This document shows positions 16,912-25,394 of a DNA stretch of 64,000 bases, piece by piece (position 1 is the stretch's first letter; each line of letters opens with the position of its first letter). The translations under genes and the position numbers were made by a program. Location of the stretch: positions 467,995 through 531,994 of the forward strand of contig NZ_JAJADQ010000003.1 of NCBI RefSeq assembly GCF_020447315.1. The letters run 5' to 3'. The notes below the pieces were generated by a model. It did no database searches, was not told the DNA's origin, and saw only the letters and a list, made by a program, of their open reading frames with translations. The stretch is from Hymenobacter nitidus (lineage in GTDB: Bacteria; Bacteroidota; Bacteroidia; Cytophagales; Hymenobacteraceae).

Positions 16912-17180
16912 ATTAATATGCTAATGCTCCTCGTATCATGGTGAGGAAGAATGACATTCCGCGCATCCAGCGGCGCCCATCCGTCCACTGAAATGTAGAA
17001 AGCCACTTTCACTGAAAAGCCCTTTCCCACGCAAGTAGGAAGGGGCTTTTCAGTGAAAGTGCAGGTCGTGCTACACAACGGACGGAGTAGCTGCGCTGTC
17101 CTGCGGGTGTCACGGCTACGCCTCGGCATGACACGAGGAGCCTTAGCACGTTACCCACAGTCGCACATCAGCACACTAAT
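16912..17180. repeat. Dispersed hairpin element with terminator core (copy B)
   Basis: A 269-bp element fills the space between two convergent genes. Its ends are inverted copies: ATTAATATGCTAATG at 16912-16926, and at 17166-17180 the complement of ATTAGTGTGCTGATG. Inside lie a second inverted pair (GCTCCTCGTATCATG near 16926-16940, matched near 17128-17142), a CCGTCC/GGACGG pair, and a central hairpin (17005-17027 with 17038-17060) ending in GGGCTTTTCAGTG. The core probably terminates both neighbours. The left end starts within 3 bp of the YfcC stop codon and the right end touches the stop codon of 17182-17583. Copy C at 28818 has the same end sequences. Confidence 0.8.
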
Positions 17181-17181
17181 C

Positions 17182-17583
17182 CTAGCTCAGCCGCAGTTCT
17201 TCGGCTTCGAAGACGCGCTTCACTTTGCGCTTTTTCTCGACCAGCTGAAACCGGGCCCGGTGCTGGGCTTCGTCCCAGTACACATCGGAAATCAGGCCGC
17301 GGTGGGCCGGGCGGCCGGGCTCGGGGCTGGTTTCCTCCACCAGGTCGCCGAAGCTGAACGGGGGCTTGTCGTGCAGCTCGGTGAACAGCTCGCCACTGAC
17401 TTTGAACTGCTGCTCGTCGTAGCGCAGCAGAATCCAGTCCTCGGTTTCATCGATTTTCTCGAAGAGCTTGCCCATGGGCTCCAGCCACTCGAAGGTGCGG
17501 CGGTTGGCGGGGTGAATGTAGCGGAAGCCGTAATCGGGCGTCCAGGAATAAAGACCGTAGGTGACTGGTTTGGGACGAGCCAT
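17182..17583 (-). CDS. Hypothetical cytosolic protein
   Basis: 133 residues, no signal peptide or membrane segment. It opens MARPKPVTYGLYSWTPDYGF, continues with aromatic-rich strands (RRTFEWLEPMGKLFEKI, DWILLRYDEQQFKV) and ends in a basic KKRKVKRVFEAEELRLS. The pattern suggests a small beta-rich fold. I do not recognise a family. Its stop codon abuts the end of repeat copy B. A TATCTTTC sequence just upstream of the start on the minus strand is one base off the Bacteroidota -7 box and may be its promoter. Confidence 0.65.
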   Translation of the reverse strand: MARPKPVTYGLYSWTPDYGFRYIHPANRRTFEWLEPMGKLFEKIDETEDWILLRYDEQQFKVSGELFTELHDKPPFSFGDLVEETSPEPGRPAHRGLISDVYWDEAQHRARFQLVEKKRKVKRVFEAEELRLS

Positions 17584-17721
17584 GTAAGCGGAATAAAGGC
17601 CAAAAACAGAGGTTTGCCGGGCCCGGCACCCGAAAGATAGGCCGGCGTGGGGCAGCTCTTCACAACAACAAAACTCCGCTATTTATTCCCGGCAATCAAT
17701 TATTGTGGCCCTAAAAACCGA

Positions 17722-18429
17722 CTATTCTGGCTGCTGACCCGCTTTTTCGGCGCCGGCTGCCCCCGCGCCGCGCCCCCGGAAATACGCCACCAGCCGGTCG
17801 CGGTGCCGGGGGCCGTCGTGCAGATGAGCAAAGGAAATCTGCTGCCGGGTGCCATCCACGCGGTGCACAATCACATCGGCAGGCCCGGCCGCTTCCAGGG
17901 CTGCTACCTCGGCCCACCGGTAGTGAAAGGGCTGACTAAAAATTCCCAACCGCCCACTAAATCCCGCGGCATGCAGGTGCAGGTGGCGCCGCTGCTGAAT
18001 GCGGCTCAAGTTGAAGGCCAGCCCCATAAACAGGGCGGCCAGCAGAAAATACAGGTAGGGCAGCACGTGAAAGGAGTGCGTGCCGCGGGCCAGGTCGGCC
18101 GCGTGGTGGCGGTGCAGAATGTGGTAGCCTTCCAGGCCCAGAATGCCGGCAGCGGCCAGCTCCAGCCACGCAATTGGTTCCTGATGATGCGCGTGTTTCT
18201 TCAGCAGCCATAGTTCGCGCCCCAGCAGAAGCAGATAGGCGGCGCCCACGGCAAACTCCAGCATGGTAAGGGTGGTCAGCGGCTCCTGGCCGGCCATGGC
18301 CGCCGTGGCGGTAGTGAGCAGCACCAGGGCCGGCACAATGTGCGACAGGGCTTTGCCGCGCTGGCGTCGGGTGTGGCGCCGGTCAAAGAGGGTAATCCGT
18401 TCGGAAGCAGCGGCATCGGCAGTATTCAT
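17722..18429 (-). CDS. Hypothetical inner-membrane protein
   Basis: 235 residues. The ATG at 18429 was chosen over an upstream start. Four likely membrane segments lie at about 28-46, 55-72, 88-106 and 118-138, with a His-rich stretch (HILHRHHAADL) in the third loop. The C-terminal cytosolic part has short strands (HYRWAEVAALE, DVIVHRVDGTRQQISF, AHLHDG) like a PH-type lipid-binding fold, and then a disordered Gly/Ala tail. I know of no named family. It is transcribed away from the glycogen genes. Confidence 0.65.
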   Translation of the reverse strand: MNTADAAASERITLFDRRHTRRQRGKALSHIVPALVLLTTATAAMAGQEPLTTLTMLEFAVGAAYLLLLGRELWLLKKHAHHQEPIAWLELAAAGILGLEGYHILHRHHAADLARGTHSFHVLPYLYFLLAALFMGLAFNLSRIQQRRHLHLHAAGFSGRLGIFSQPFHYRWAEVAALEAAGPADVIVHRVDGTRQQISFAHLHDGPRHRDRLVAYFRGRGAGAAGAEKAGQQPE

Positions 18430-18603
18430 AGGCCCCAAGCACGGTATTTTTTGCTGCCCCCGCAACGGCTGGGTGCCGGTGCGGGCGGAGTTTTCCCGTT
18501 CAGATTCAGTGGGTTCACCAGCCGGCTACAACCTCGACACTACTTATTGAGTTAGAAGTCCGTAGCGGCCCGTTTGCTCGGTTGCGTTATCCTACTGCTT
18601 CTA

Positions 18604-20418
18604 ATGCCCAACACTGTACTATCCCCCGCCCCCACGCTGCAAGCCGGCATGGGCGCCCTGCCACACCCGGCCGGCACCACTTTCCGGGTGTGGGCTCCCA
18701 ATGCCGACGCGGTTTCCGTCGTGGGCCCGTTCAACGACTGGGACCCTACTGCCCACCCGCTTGCCCACGAAGCCGACGGCTACTGGGCCGCCGATATTGC
18801 CGACCTCAAGCCCGGCACCGAGTATAAATTCTGGCTGCGCAACGGTAAGCAGGAGCTGACCCGCCACGACCCCTACGCCCGTGAAGTCACGCACTCGGCC
18901 GGCAACTCGGTGGTGCCTACGCACGATTTTGACTGGGCCGACGACCAGTTTCAGATGCCGGCCTGGAACGAGTTGGTTATCTACGAGCTGCACGTGGGCA
19001 CCTTCCATGCCCCCGACCCGGCGCGACCCGGTACTTTTTTGGACGTGGTGGAAAAGCTCGACTACCTGCGCGAGCTGGGCATCAACGCCATTGAAATCAT
19101 GCCGCCCACCGAGTTTCCCGGCGGCCGCAGCTGGGGCTACAACCCCGCCCACCCCTTCGCTCTAGAAACCGACTACGGCGGCCCCCAGGCCTTCAAGGAG
19201 CTGGTAAAGCAGGCCCACCGCCACGGCATTGCCGTGATTCTGGACGTGGTCTACAACCATTTCGGGCCCGGCGACCTGGACCTCTGGCAGTTTGACGGCT
19301 GGAGCGAAAACGACGGCGGCGGCATCTACTTCTACAACGACTGGCGCGCCGAAACGCCCTGGGGCCACAACCGCCCCGATTACGGCCGCCCGGAAGTGCG
19401 CCGCTACATTCGCGACAATGCCCTGATGTGGCTGGAAGACTACCGCGTGGACGGGCTGCGCTGCGACTCCATTTCGCACATTCGCAACGTGGACGGCTCC
19501 AGTGACCCCTCGCGCGACCTGCCCGAGGGCTGGAGCCTGATGAAGTGGATCAATGAGGAAATTCAGGAAAAGATGCCCTGGAAAATCACCATTGCGGAGG
19601 ATTTGCAGGGCAACCCCTACATCACCCGCGCTGCTGAGCACGACGGACAGGGCTTTGCCGCGCAGTGGGACGCGGCTTTCGTGAACATCATCCGCGACGC
19701 ACTGACCGCACCCCACGACGCCGACCGCCACCTGCCGGCCGTAGCCGAAATCGTGGGCCAGACCTACAACGGCAACGCCTTTGAGCGCATTATCTACACC
19801 GAGTCGCACGATGAGGTGGCCAATGGCAAGTCGCGGGTAACGGAGGAAATCATGCCCGGCGATGCGCACAGCTGGTTTCCGAAGAAGCGCGCTACGCTGG
19901 GTGCCGCTCTGGTGTTCACGGCGCCCGGCATTCCGATGATGTTTCAGGGCCAGGAAATGCTGGCCGATGGCTACTTTTCCGACGACCAGCCCCTGGAGTG
20001 GCAGCACGCCGAGCAGCACGCGGGCCTGGTGCACCTCTACCGCGACCTGATTGCCCTGCGCCGCAATCTGAATGGTCACACCCGCGGCCTGCTGGGCCAG
20101 CACACGCAGGTGTTCCACGTCAACGATACCGACAAAATCGTGGCTTTCCGGCGCTGGGACCAGGGCGGAGCCGGGGACGAAACCATCATCCTGGCCAACT
20201 TTGCTGACCAGACCCATCCGGCTTACACCATCGGGCTGCCAGCCGGGGGTCACTGGCGGGTGCGCTTCAACAGCGACTGGGCCGGCTACGATGAGGAGTT
20301 CGGCAATTTCGAAAGCGTCGACACGCAGTCCGACGAGGGCGAGTACGACGGCCTGCCCTTCCATGCTTCCTTCGGCCTGGCACCCTATTCCGTGCTGATT
20401 ATCTCCCAGGAAGCCTAG
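18604..20418 (+). CDS. glgB: GH13 alpha-1,4-glucan branching-type enzyme with CBM48
   Basis: 604 residues. A CBM48-like domain (about 20-105: FRVWAPNADAVSVVGPFNDW) precedes a GH13 barrel. The four GH13 regions are present: DVVYNHFGP, then DGLRCDS with nucleophile Asp288, IAEDL with acid Glu332, and ESHDE with Asp403. The length, GGRSWGYNPAHPFALETDYGG and the next gene (glycogen synthase) point to glycogen branching. It is shorter than E. coli GlgB and also resembles maltooligosyl-trehalose trehalohydrolases, so the exact reaction is uncertain. I chose the ATG at 18604 over a TTG 30 bp upstream. The short C-terminal sheet domain is intact. Confidence 0.82.
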   Translation: MPNTVLSPAPTLQAGMGALPHPAGTTFRVWAPNADAVSVVGPFNDWDPTAHPLAHEADGYWAADIADLKPGTEYKFWLRNGKQELTRHDPYAREVTHSAGNSVVPTHDFDWADDQFQMPAWNELVIYELHVGTFHAPDPARPGTFLDVVEKLDYLRELGINAIEIMPPTEFPGGRSWGYNPAHPFALETDYGGPQAFKELVKQAHRHGIAVILDVVYNHFGPGDLDLWQFDGWSENDGGGIYFYNDWRAETPWGHNRPDYGRPEVRRYIRDNALMWLEDYRVDGLRCDSISHIRNVDGSSDPSRDLPEGWSLMKWINEEIQEKMPWKITIAEDLQGNPYITRAAEHDGQGFAAQWDAAFVNIIRDALTAPHDADRHLPAVAEIVGQTYNGNAFERIIYTESHDEVANGKSRVTEEIMPGDAHSWFPKKRATLGAALVFTAPGIPMMFQGQEMLADGYFSDDQPLEWQHAEQHAGLVHLYRDLIALRRNLNGHTRGLLGQHTQVFHVNDTDKIVAFRRWDQGGAGDETIILANFADQTHPAYTIGLPAGGHWRVRFNSDWAGYDEEFGNFESVDTQSDEGEYDGLPFHASFGLAPYSVLIISQEA

Positions 20419-20443
20419 CTAACTGCTAGTTGCTGAACTGCAT

Positions 20444-20530
20444 GTAGCGCGAACTTTATAGGGCGCGTACCAGAACGATGCAGCCCGTGCGGGAGTCGTT
20501 GGGGTACGCGAACTACAAAGTTCGCGCTAC
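20444..20530. repeat. Inverted repeat in the glgB-glycogen synthase gap
   Basis: GTAGCGCGAACTTT (20444-20457) is inverted at 20517-20530. Inside it CGCGTACC (about 20465) faces GGTACGCG (about 20503). The right arm, CGCGAACTACAAAGTTCGCG, is itself a palindrome. It has no poly-T run. It could be a REP-like element or a post-transcriptional signal between the two glycogen genes. Confidence 0.65.
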
Positions 20531-20609
20531 GGCGTTGGAAACCTCCGAAAAGACAGTTAGAAATGTGCTGAAGGCGTATATCTTGCCAATCCACGCCAAA
20601 ACCCACCGC

Positions 20610-22454
20610 ATGCAAGTTCCGCTCCCCGTTCCCGAAGCTATTTCCCCCGATGCGCTGCTCGTTGAGGTTGCCTGGGAAGTATGTAATCAGGTTGGCGGCA
20701 TCTACACCGTAATTCGCTCCAAAGTGCCGGCCACCGTGCTGGGCTGGGACGACCGGTACTGTCTGCTCGGCCCCTACTTTGCCCAGCAGGCCCAGAGCGA
20801 GTTTGAGCCCCTGGAAGACTACGCCTTCGAGCAGTTGCCCGCCGACGACCCGTTTGCCAGCGCCGTGCGCCAGATGCGCGCCCAGGGCTACGAGGTGCAC
20901 TACGGCCACTGGCTCGTGACGGGCAAGCCCCGCGTGGTGCTCATCAACCCCTACCAAGTCTACGACCGGCTGGGCCAGATCAAGGCGGACCTGTGGCACC
21001 ACCACGGCATTCCGACGCCCGACAACGACGATTTGCTGCACCAGGTGGAGGCTTTTGGGCACCAGGCCAAGCACTTTCTGCAGCTGCTGGCCGGCTCCGT
21101 GGTGCCGCCGTTCCGCGTTATTGCCCACTTCCACGAGTGGATGACCGGCGTGGCCATTCCCGACCTACGCCGTGACCAGGTGCCGGTGCACATCGTGTTT
21201 ACCACGCACGCCACACTGCTGGGCCGCTACCTGGCCATGAACGACCCCAACTTCTACGACCACCTGATGCAGGTGAACTGGGCGGCCGAGGCAGTGCATT
21301 TCAACATCGAAACGGCCGTGCGCATCGAGCGGGCGGCGGCGCACGGCTCCCACGTATTTACCACCGTGAGCGAGCTGACCGTGCGCGAGTGCATCTACTT
21401 GCTCGACCGGATTCCGGACGCGGTGCTGCCCAACGGCCTGAACATCGAGCGGTTTGTGGCCCTGCACGAGTTTCAGAACCTGCACCAGCTTTACAAGTCC
21501 AAGATTCACGAGTTCGTGATGGCGCACTTCTTCCAGAGCTACTCGTTTGATCTGGATAACACGCTGTACCTGTTCACTTCGGGCCGCTACGAGTACCACA
21601 ACAAGGGCTTCGACCTGACCCTGGAAGCTCTGGCCCGCCTCAACTACCGCCTGCAGCAAAGCGGACTGGAAGGCCAGGTGGTTATGTTTTTTATCACCAA
21701 GCGGCCTTTCCACAGCATCAATCCGCAGGTGCTGCAGAACCGGGCCATTCTGGAGGAGGTGCATGAAACCTGCGAGGCCATTGAGCGGCAGGTGGGCGAG
21801 CGGCTGTTCTACGCCGCCGCCGCCAGCACCGACCACCGCCTGCCCGACTTGGGCAGCATGGTGGACGACTACTGGAAGCTGCGCTACCGCCGCACGCTGC
21901 AAAGCTGGAAAACCACCAACCTGCCCCCCGTCATCACCCACAACCTGGTGGACGATGCTAACGACGACATCCTGAACTTTTTGCGCCGCGCCAATCTGGT
22001 GAACAACCAGCACGACCGGGTCAAAATCGTGTACCACCCCGATTTCGTGTCGCCCACCTCGCCCCTGTTCGGCATGGAGTACGGGCAGTTTGTGCGCGGC
22101 TGCCACCTGGGCATCTTCCCCAGCTACTACGAGCCCTGGGGCTACACGCCGCTCGAGTGCGTGGCCCGCGGCGTACCGGCCATTACCTCCGACTTGTCGG
22201 GCTTCGGCGACTACGTGATGGAAACCGTGCCCGACCACGAAGCCAAAGGCATTTACGTGGTGAAGCGCCAGGAAAAGAGCTTCGAGGAATCGGCGGCGGA
22301 GCTGACTGAAATGCTCTGGAACTTCGTGCAGCTCAACCGCCGGGAACGAATCATGCAGCGCAACAACGTGGAAAGCTCGGCCGAGCTCTACGACTGGAAA
22401 AACCTGCGCGTGCACTACGACCGGGCCTATACCCTGGCCCTGGAACGGCAATAA
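20610..22454 (+). CDS. Glycogen synthase, eukaryote-like GT3 family
   Basis: 614 residues. The N-terminus, LLVEVAWEVCNQVGGIYTVIRSK, and LGWDDRYCLLGPYF are diagnostic of GT3 (GYS-type) glycogen synthases rather than the GT5 GlgA of most bacteria. The C-terminal Rossmann half has EYGQFVRGCHLGIFPSYYEPWGYTPLECVARGVP, which carries the E-x7-E catalytic pair. GLNIERF and GDYVMETV are also present. It is expected to extend alpha-1,4-glucan from a nucleotide-activated glucose, UDP-glucose in eukaryotes. No allosteric tail is visible, as is usual for the bacterial forms. It follows the branching enzyme by 191 bp, so the two probably act together in glycogen storage. The ATG at 20610 was chosen because the upstream frame is repeat-derived. 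Confidence 0.92.
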   Translation: MQVPLPVPEAISPDALLVEVAWEVCNQVGGIYTVIRSKVPATVLGWDDRYCLLGPYFAQQAQSEFEPLEDYAFEQLPADDPFASAVRQMRAQGYEVHYGHWLVTGKPRVVLINPYQVYDRLGQIKADLWHHHGIPTPDNDDLLHQVEAFGHQAKHFLQLLAGSVVPPFRVIAHFHEWMTGVAIPDLRRDQVPVHIVFTTHATLLGRYLAMNDPNFYDHLMQVNWAAEAVHFNIETAVRIERAAAHGSHVFTTVSELTVRECIYLLDRIPDAVLPNGLNIERFVALHEFQNLHQLYKSKIHEFVMAHFFQSYSFDLDNTLYLFTSGRYEYHNKGFDLTLEALARLNYRLQQSGLEGQVVMFFITKRPFHSINPQVLQNRAILEEVHETCEAIERQVGERLFYAAAASTDHRLPDLGSMVDDYWKLRYRRTLQSWKTTNLPPVITHNLVDDANDDILNFLRRANLVNNQHDRVKIVYHPDFVSPTSPLFGMEYGQFVRGCHLGIFPSYYEPWGYTPLECVARGVPAITSDLSGFGDYVMETVPDHEAKGIYVVKRQEKSFEESAAELTEMLWNFVQLNRRERIMQRNNVESSAELYDWKNLRVHYDRAYTLALERQ

Positions 22455-22488
22455 CAACCCGCTTTCCGGCGGCTCCCGACATCTCACG

Positions 22489-22522
22489 AAAAAGCCTGGC
22501 CCCCACAAAGGGCCAGGCTTTT
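22489..22522. terminator. Intrinsic terminator between glycogen synthase and FAS1 gene
   Basis: AAAAGCCTGGCCC pairs with GGGCCAGGCTTTT around a short loop. It serves two convergent genes and has A- and T-rich flanks on both sides. Confidence 0.88.
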
Positions 22523-22556
22523 CACTTACAATCGGCAATACGATTACCGGGGCCTG

Positions 22557-23591
22557 CTAGGGCTGCAGCACCTGGTCGATGACGTGTACCACGCCGTTGG
22601 TGGCCAGAATATTAGCCGCGCTGATATTGGCTGCCGTGCCGGTGCCGCCCCGTACCGTGAAGCCGGTGCCGGCGGCCGCTACCGTCACGTTGCCACCCAG
22701 GGTAGCCACGTTGCCAGGCGCCAGATCCGATGAAAATACCCGGCCCGTGCCAATGACGTGGCGGGAGAGAATAGCCGTCAAATTAGCGTCGGACACGGAG
22801 CTGAGCGGGGCGCCGTTCAGCAGCGTCCGGAAGGCCGCATCGGTGGGCGCAAACACGGTAACGTTAGCGCCTTGGTTGCCGGCGGCCGTCAGGATAGCGG
22901 CGGCGGCTGGGCGCTGCAGGGCTTGCAGCAGCAGCGTAAATTCGGGGGCCGTAGCGCGGGTGGCGCTGGCAGCTACTATTTCCGCAATGGTCTGGCTGGG
23001 CGGCATCAACACGTTGTCGATGGCGTGGATGGTGCCGTTGCTGGCTGCCACATCGGGCGTCACCACCCGGGTGCTGCCGTTAATAAATACACCCGTGCCG
23101 TTTTTGGTCAGGTACACGCGGTTGTCGTTGATAGCCGTGCCCCCAACCGTGGTAGCGGGCCGGGCCGTGGTGGCGCTGCTGGCTCCGGTGGCAATATCAG
23201 CCGCCTTCACGTTGGCGCCCAGTACGTGATAGAGCAGAATACCGCGCAGCTGGCTGATCTGGGCCGCGTCGGTAATGGCCGTAATGTTGGCGGCGGTGTT
23301 GAAGGGCGGAGCCAGCTTGGCAAAGGCATCGTTGGTGGGCGCAAACACGGTGAACGGCCCGGCTCCGCTCAGCGTGGCCGCCAGATCAGCCTTGGTAACG
23401 GCAGCTACCAGCGCACTGAAGGCCGCATTGCCCTGGGCTACCTGCACGATGTTCTGCGCCGGAGGCGTCACCATAGCATCCTCGTTGTCATCGTCGCTGC
23501 AGGAAGCTAGGCTTAGACTCAGGGCGCTGCAGAGCACCAGCAGCAGAGGCCGGAACCAGTTTTTGGCCAAAAAGAAAGGGGCTGTTTTCAT
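22557..23591 (-). CDS. Tandem fasciclin (FAS1) lipoprotein
   Basis: 344 residues. A signal peptide ends in the lipobox LASC (Cys at about 31), followed by an acidic SDDDNED spacer. Two FAS1 domains follow, about 46-195 and 200-344, each with FTVFAPTNDAF- or VTVFAPTDAAF-type H1 motifs and the closing GTIHAIDNVLMP or GVVHVIDQVLQP H2 motif. FAS1 domains mediate cell-cell or cell-matrix adhesion. The domain-2 residues are rich in Ala, Gly and Thr. It is expected on the cell surface. No partner genes are obvious. Confidence 0.93.
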   Translation of the reverse strand: MKTAPFFLAKNWFRPLLLVLCSALSLSLASCSDDDNEDAMVTPPAQNIVQVAQGNAAFSALVAAVTKADLAATLSGAGPFTVFAPTNDAFAKLAPPFNTAANITAITDAAQISQLRGILLYHVLGANVKAADIATGASSATTARPATTVGGTAINDNRVYLTKNGTGVFINGSTRVVTPDVAASNGTIHAIDNVLMPPSQTIAEIVAASATRATAPEFTLLLQALQRPAAAAILTAAGNQGANVTVFAPTDAAFRTLLNGAPLSSVSDANLTAILSRHVIGTGRVFSSDLAPGNVATLGGNVTVAAAGTGFTVRGGTGTAANISAANILATNGVVHVIDQVLQP

Positions 23592-23622
23592 TTTGTTGAA
23601 CTTTTTAGGGTTAAACGTTAAA

Positions 23623-23656
23623 CAAACATACCTCTAACACCAGTATCCCACCCAAA
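23623..23656 (-). promoter_or_regulatory. Bacteroidota-type promoter of the FAS1 gene
   Basis: Read on the minus strand, TTTG (23653-23656) and TATGTTTG (23623-23630) are separated by 22 nt. This matches the TTG/TAnnTTTG consensus. The -7 box lies about 31 bp upstream of the ATG. Confidence 0.6.
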
Positions 23657-23950
23657 TTGTTCTGGATATTGATACTTTTCTGCCGGTACAGCCCCCAGAA
23701 AATTTCTCCGGCCGTCTGCCTCTTACCAGGCGGCTGCCTGCTCTGCCGTCTACCGCTACCGTAGCCCGGTTGCAATTCTGACACACCAATCTTTTGCCCG
23801 AAAAGCGGCGACGGAGGCCTACCTTTAAACTCGAATTAATACTTATTTACTCATCCGTATTAACTCCCTAAAGGTCCCGTGTTTAAATTAAAAAATGTCG
23901 CTTCGGAGCACGTCCTAGCGTCACTATTTTTAATCATTATCTAATTATTT
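23657..23950. other. AT-rich intergenic region upstream of DUF4198 gene
   Basis: AT content rises sharply from about 23830, with runs such as TTAAATTAAAAAATG and TTTTTAATCATTATC. A partly matching TTTTGCCC-type box lies near 23790, but I find no full TAnnTTTG. There is no small gene. The AT richness probably reflects promoter sequence, or a leader, for the gene at 23951. Confidence 0.4.
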
Positions 23951-24787
23951 ATGCCCGTGTTTCGCCTCCCACAATTACTGATTTTAGCGCTCCTATTCGT
24001 TGCCGGAACCGCCGTAGCCCACGAATTCTGGCTGTTGCCGCCCCGTTTTTTTGTCATGCCGGGCGAAAAAATCAACCTGCATGTTTTCGTGGGCGAAAAT
24101 TTCACTGGCGCCCGTTGGCGGGGCCAGTCCGGCCGGCTCGCCAGCCTGGTGCACTACGCCCCGAATGACACCGTAGACCTTACCCAAACGGCCACCCAGA
24201 CCGATACGCTGGCCACCAGCGTCGCCCTGATTCAGCCCGGCGTGCACCTACTCAGCTTCAGTACCACGAATTCTTTCGTTGAGTTGGACGCCGCGAAGTT
24301 CGATATCTACTTGAAACAAAGCGGGCTGGAGCGCATTTCGGCCCTGCGCCAGCAGCGGGGTGAGGACGGCCAGTCGGCCCGGGAGCTGTATCGGCGCTGC
24401 GCCAAAACCCTGATTCAGGTGGGCTCCAGCCGCCTCGACACGGTCGGAACCCACGCCCGGAGCACGGGCCAGCCCCTGGAAATTATTCCCGAGCAGAACC
24501 CGTACCAGCTCAAAGCCGGAGCTTCCCTCACCTGCCTGATTTTGTACAAAGGCCAGCCCCTGCCCGCCGCGCTGGTGCAGGTCTGGCAGGGCAGCGCCGG
24601 CCAAACTACGCGCATAAGTCAGTTGCACACCAACAAAAACGGCCGCGTGCTGTTTCGCCTTAACAGCCCGGGCAACTACTTGGTAAGTTCGGTGTATATG
24701 GAGCCAGCCCCCGACCGTAAAGTGGCCGATTGGCAAAGTACCTGGGCGACGCTGACCTTCGGAATAGCTGGACGAAGCGTGCAATAA
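23951..24787 (+). CDS. DUF4198 periplasmic protein
   Basis: 278 residues. A signal peptide (MPVFRLPQLLILALLFVAG) is cut just before AHEFWLLPPRFFV, which is the signature N-terminus of DUF4198 proteins. The N-terminal His of the mature protein is a plausible metal ligand. A beta-sandwich continues to about 150, a helix follows (RELYRRCAKTLIQV), and the C-terminal part has a Ca-like sandwich (LTCLILYKGQPLPAALVQVWQ) typical of nickel/cobalt-uptake-associated members. The role is probably metal handling in the periplasm. No TonB receptor or permease is adjacent. Confidence 0.78.
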   Translation: MPVFRLPQLLILALLFVAGTAVAHEFWLLPPRFFVMPGEKINLHVFVGENFTGARWRGQSGRLASLVHYAPNDTVDLTQTATQTDTLATSVALIQPGVHLLSFSTTNSFVELDAAKFDIYLKQSGLERISALRQQRGEDGQSARELYRRCAKTLIQVGSSRLDTVGTHARSTGQPLEIIPEQNPYQLKAGASLTCLILYKGQPLPAALVQVWQGSAGQTTRISQLHTNKNGRVLFRLNSPGNYLVSSVYMEPAPDRKVADWQSTWATLTFGIAGRSVQ

Positions 24788-24886
24788 TTTCTATATTTTC
24801 CCTACCTTGAGTGTCTTGCGGAAGCTCTGCACTGGAACATTTTTTTCTTACCTTCGCAACTCTATTAAACTCGAACCACCGACGGC

Positions 24887-25261
24887 ATGAAGTACTCGAT
24901 TGATAAAAAGGAAACTTACACGATTATCACCATTGACGAGAAGAAGCTCGACACCACAGTAGCTCCGGACCTGAAATCGGAATTCGTGAAGCTGAATGCT
25001 GAAGGCATCAATAACCTGATTCTGGATCTGGGCAACGTAAAGTACACCGACTCGTCGGGCCTCAGCTCTATCCTGATTGCCAACCGTCTGTGCAACTCGA
25101 CCGGCGGCCTGCTGGTGCTCACCGGCCTGCAAGACCACGTCATGAAGCTTATTACCATCTCCAAGCTGGAGTCGGTACTGCACATTCTGCCCACCGTGGA
25201 AGAAGGCATCGACCGGATTTTCCTGCACGCCATCGAGCGGGACCTGACCAGCAAAGAGTAG
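24887..25261 (+). CDS. STAS-domain anti-anti-sigma-like protein
   Basis: 124 residues forming a single STAS domain. The conserved helix-start motif LDLGNVKYTDSSGLSSI supplies the Ser that anti-sigma factor kinases phosphorylate in SpoIIAA-type proteins. It is cytosolic. No serine-kinase (SpoIIAB-like) or sigma factor gene is adjacent. It lies 134 bp before RNase Z, with a hairpin in between. AT content is higher than in neighbours. It may regulate by partner switching, but the partner is not in the window. Confidence 0.9.
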   Translation: MKYSIDKKETYTIITIDEKKLDTTVAPDLKSEFVKLNAEGINNLILDLGNVKYTDSSGLSSILIANRLCNSTGGLLVLTGLQDHVMKLITISKLESVLHILPTVEEGIDRIFLHAIERDLTSKE

Positions 25262-25279
25262 TTTAACTAGAAGCTGTAA

Positions 25280-25343
25280 GCTGTTGGCGGTTAGCTGTTA
25301 GTTTTCTGAACTAGCGACTAACGGCCAGCAGCTTTTTCTTTTT
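25280..25343 (+). terminator. Long hairpin with T-tract between STAS and rnz genes
   Basis: The arms at 25280-25303 and 25309-25332 (24 nt each, 5-nt loop) pair almost throughout, counting a few G-U pairs. A T-rich run TTTTTCTTTTTTC follows. This fits an intrinsic terminator for the STAS gene. A similar hairpin precedes the next gene (26319-26383). Confidence 0.65.
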
Positions 25344-25394
25344 TCTCATCTTTAAAAAGGCGAACGGCCCACCGCTACTAGCTACCAGCTTATT

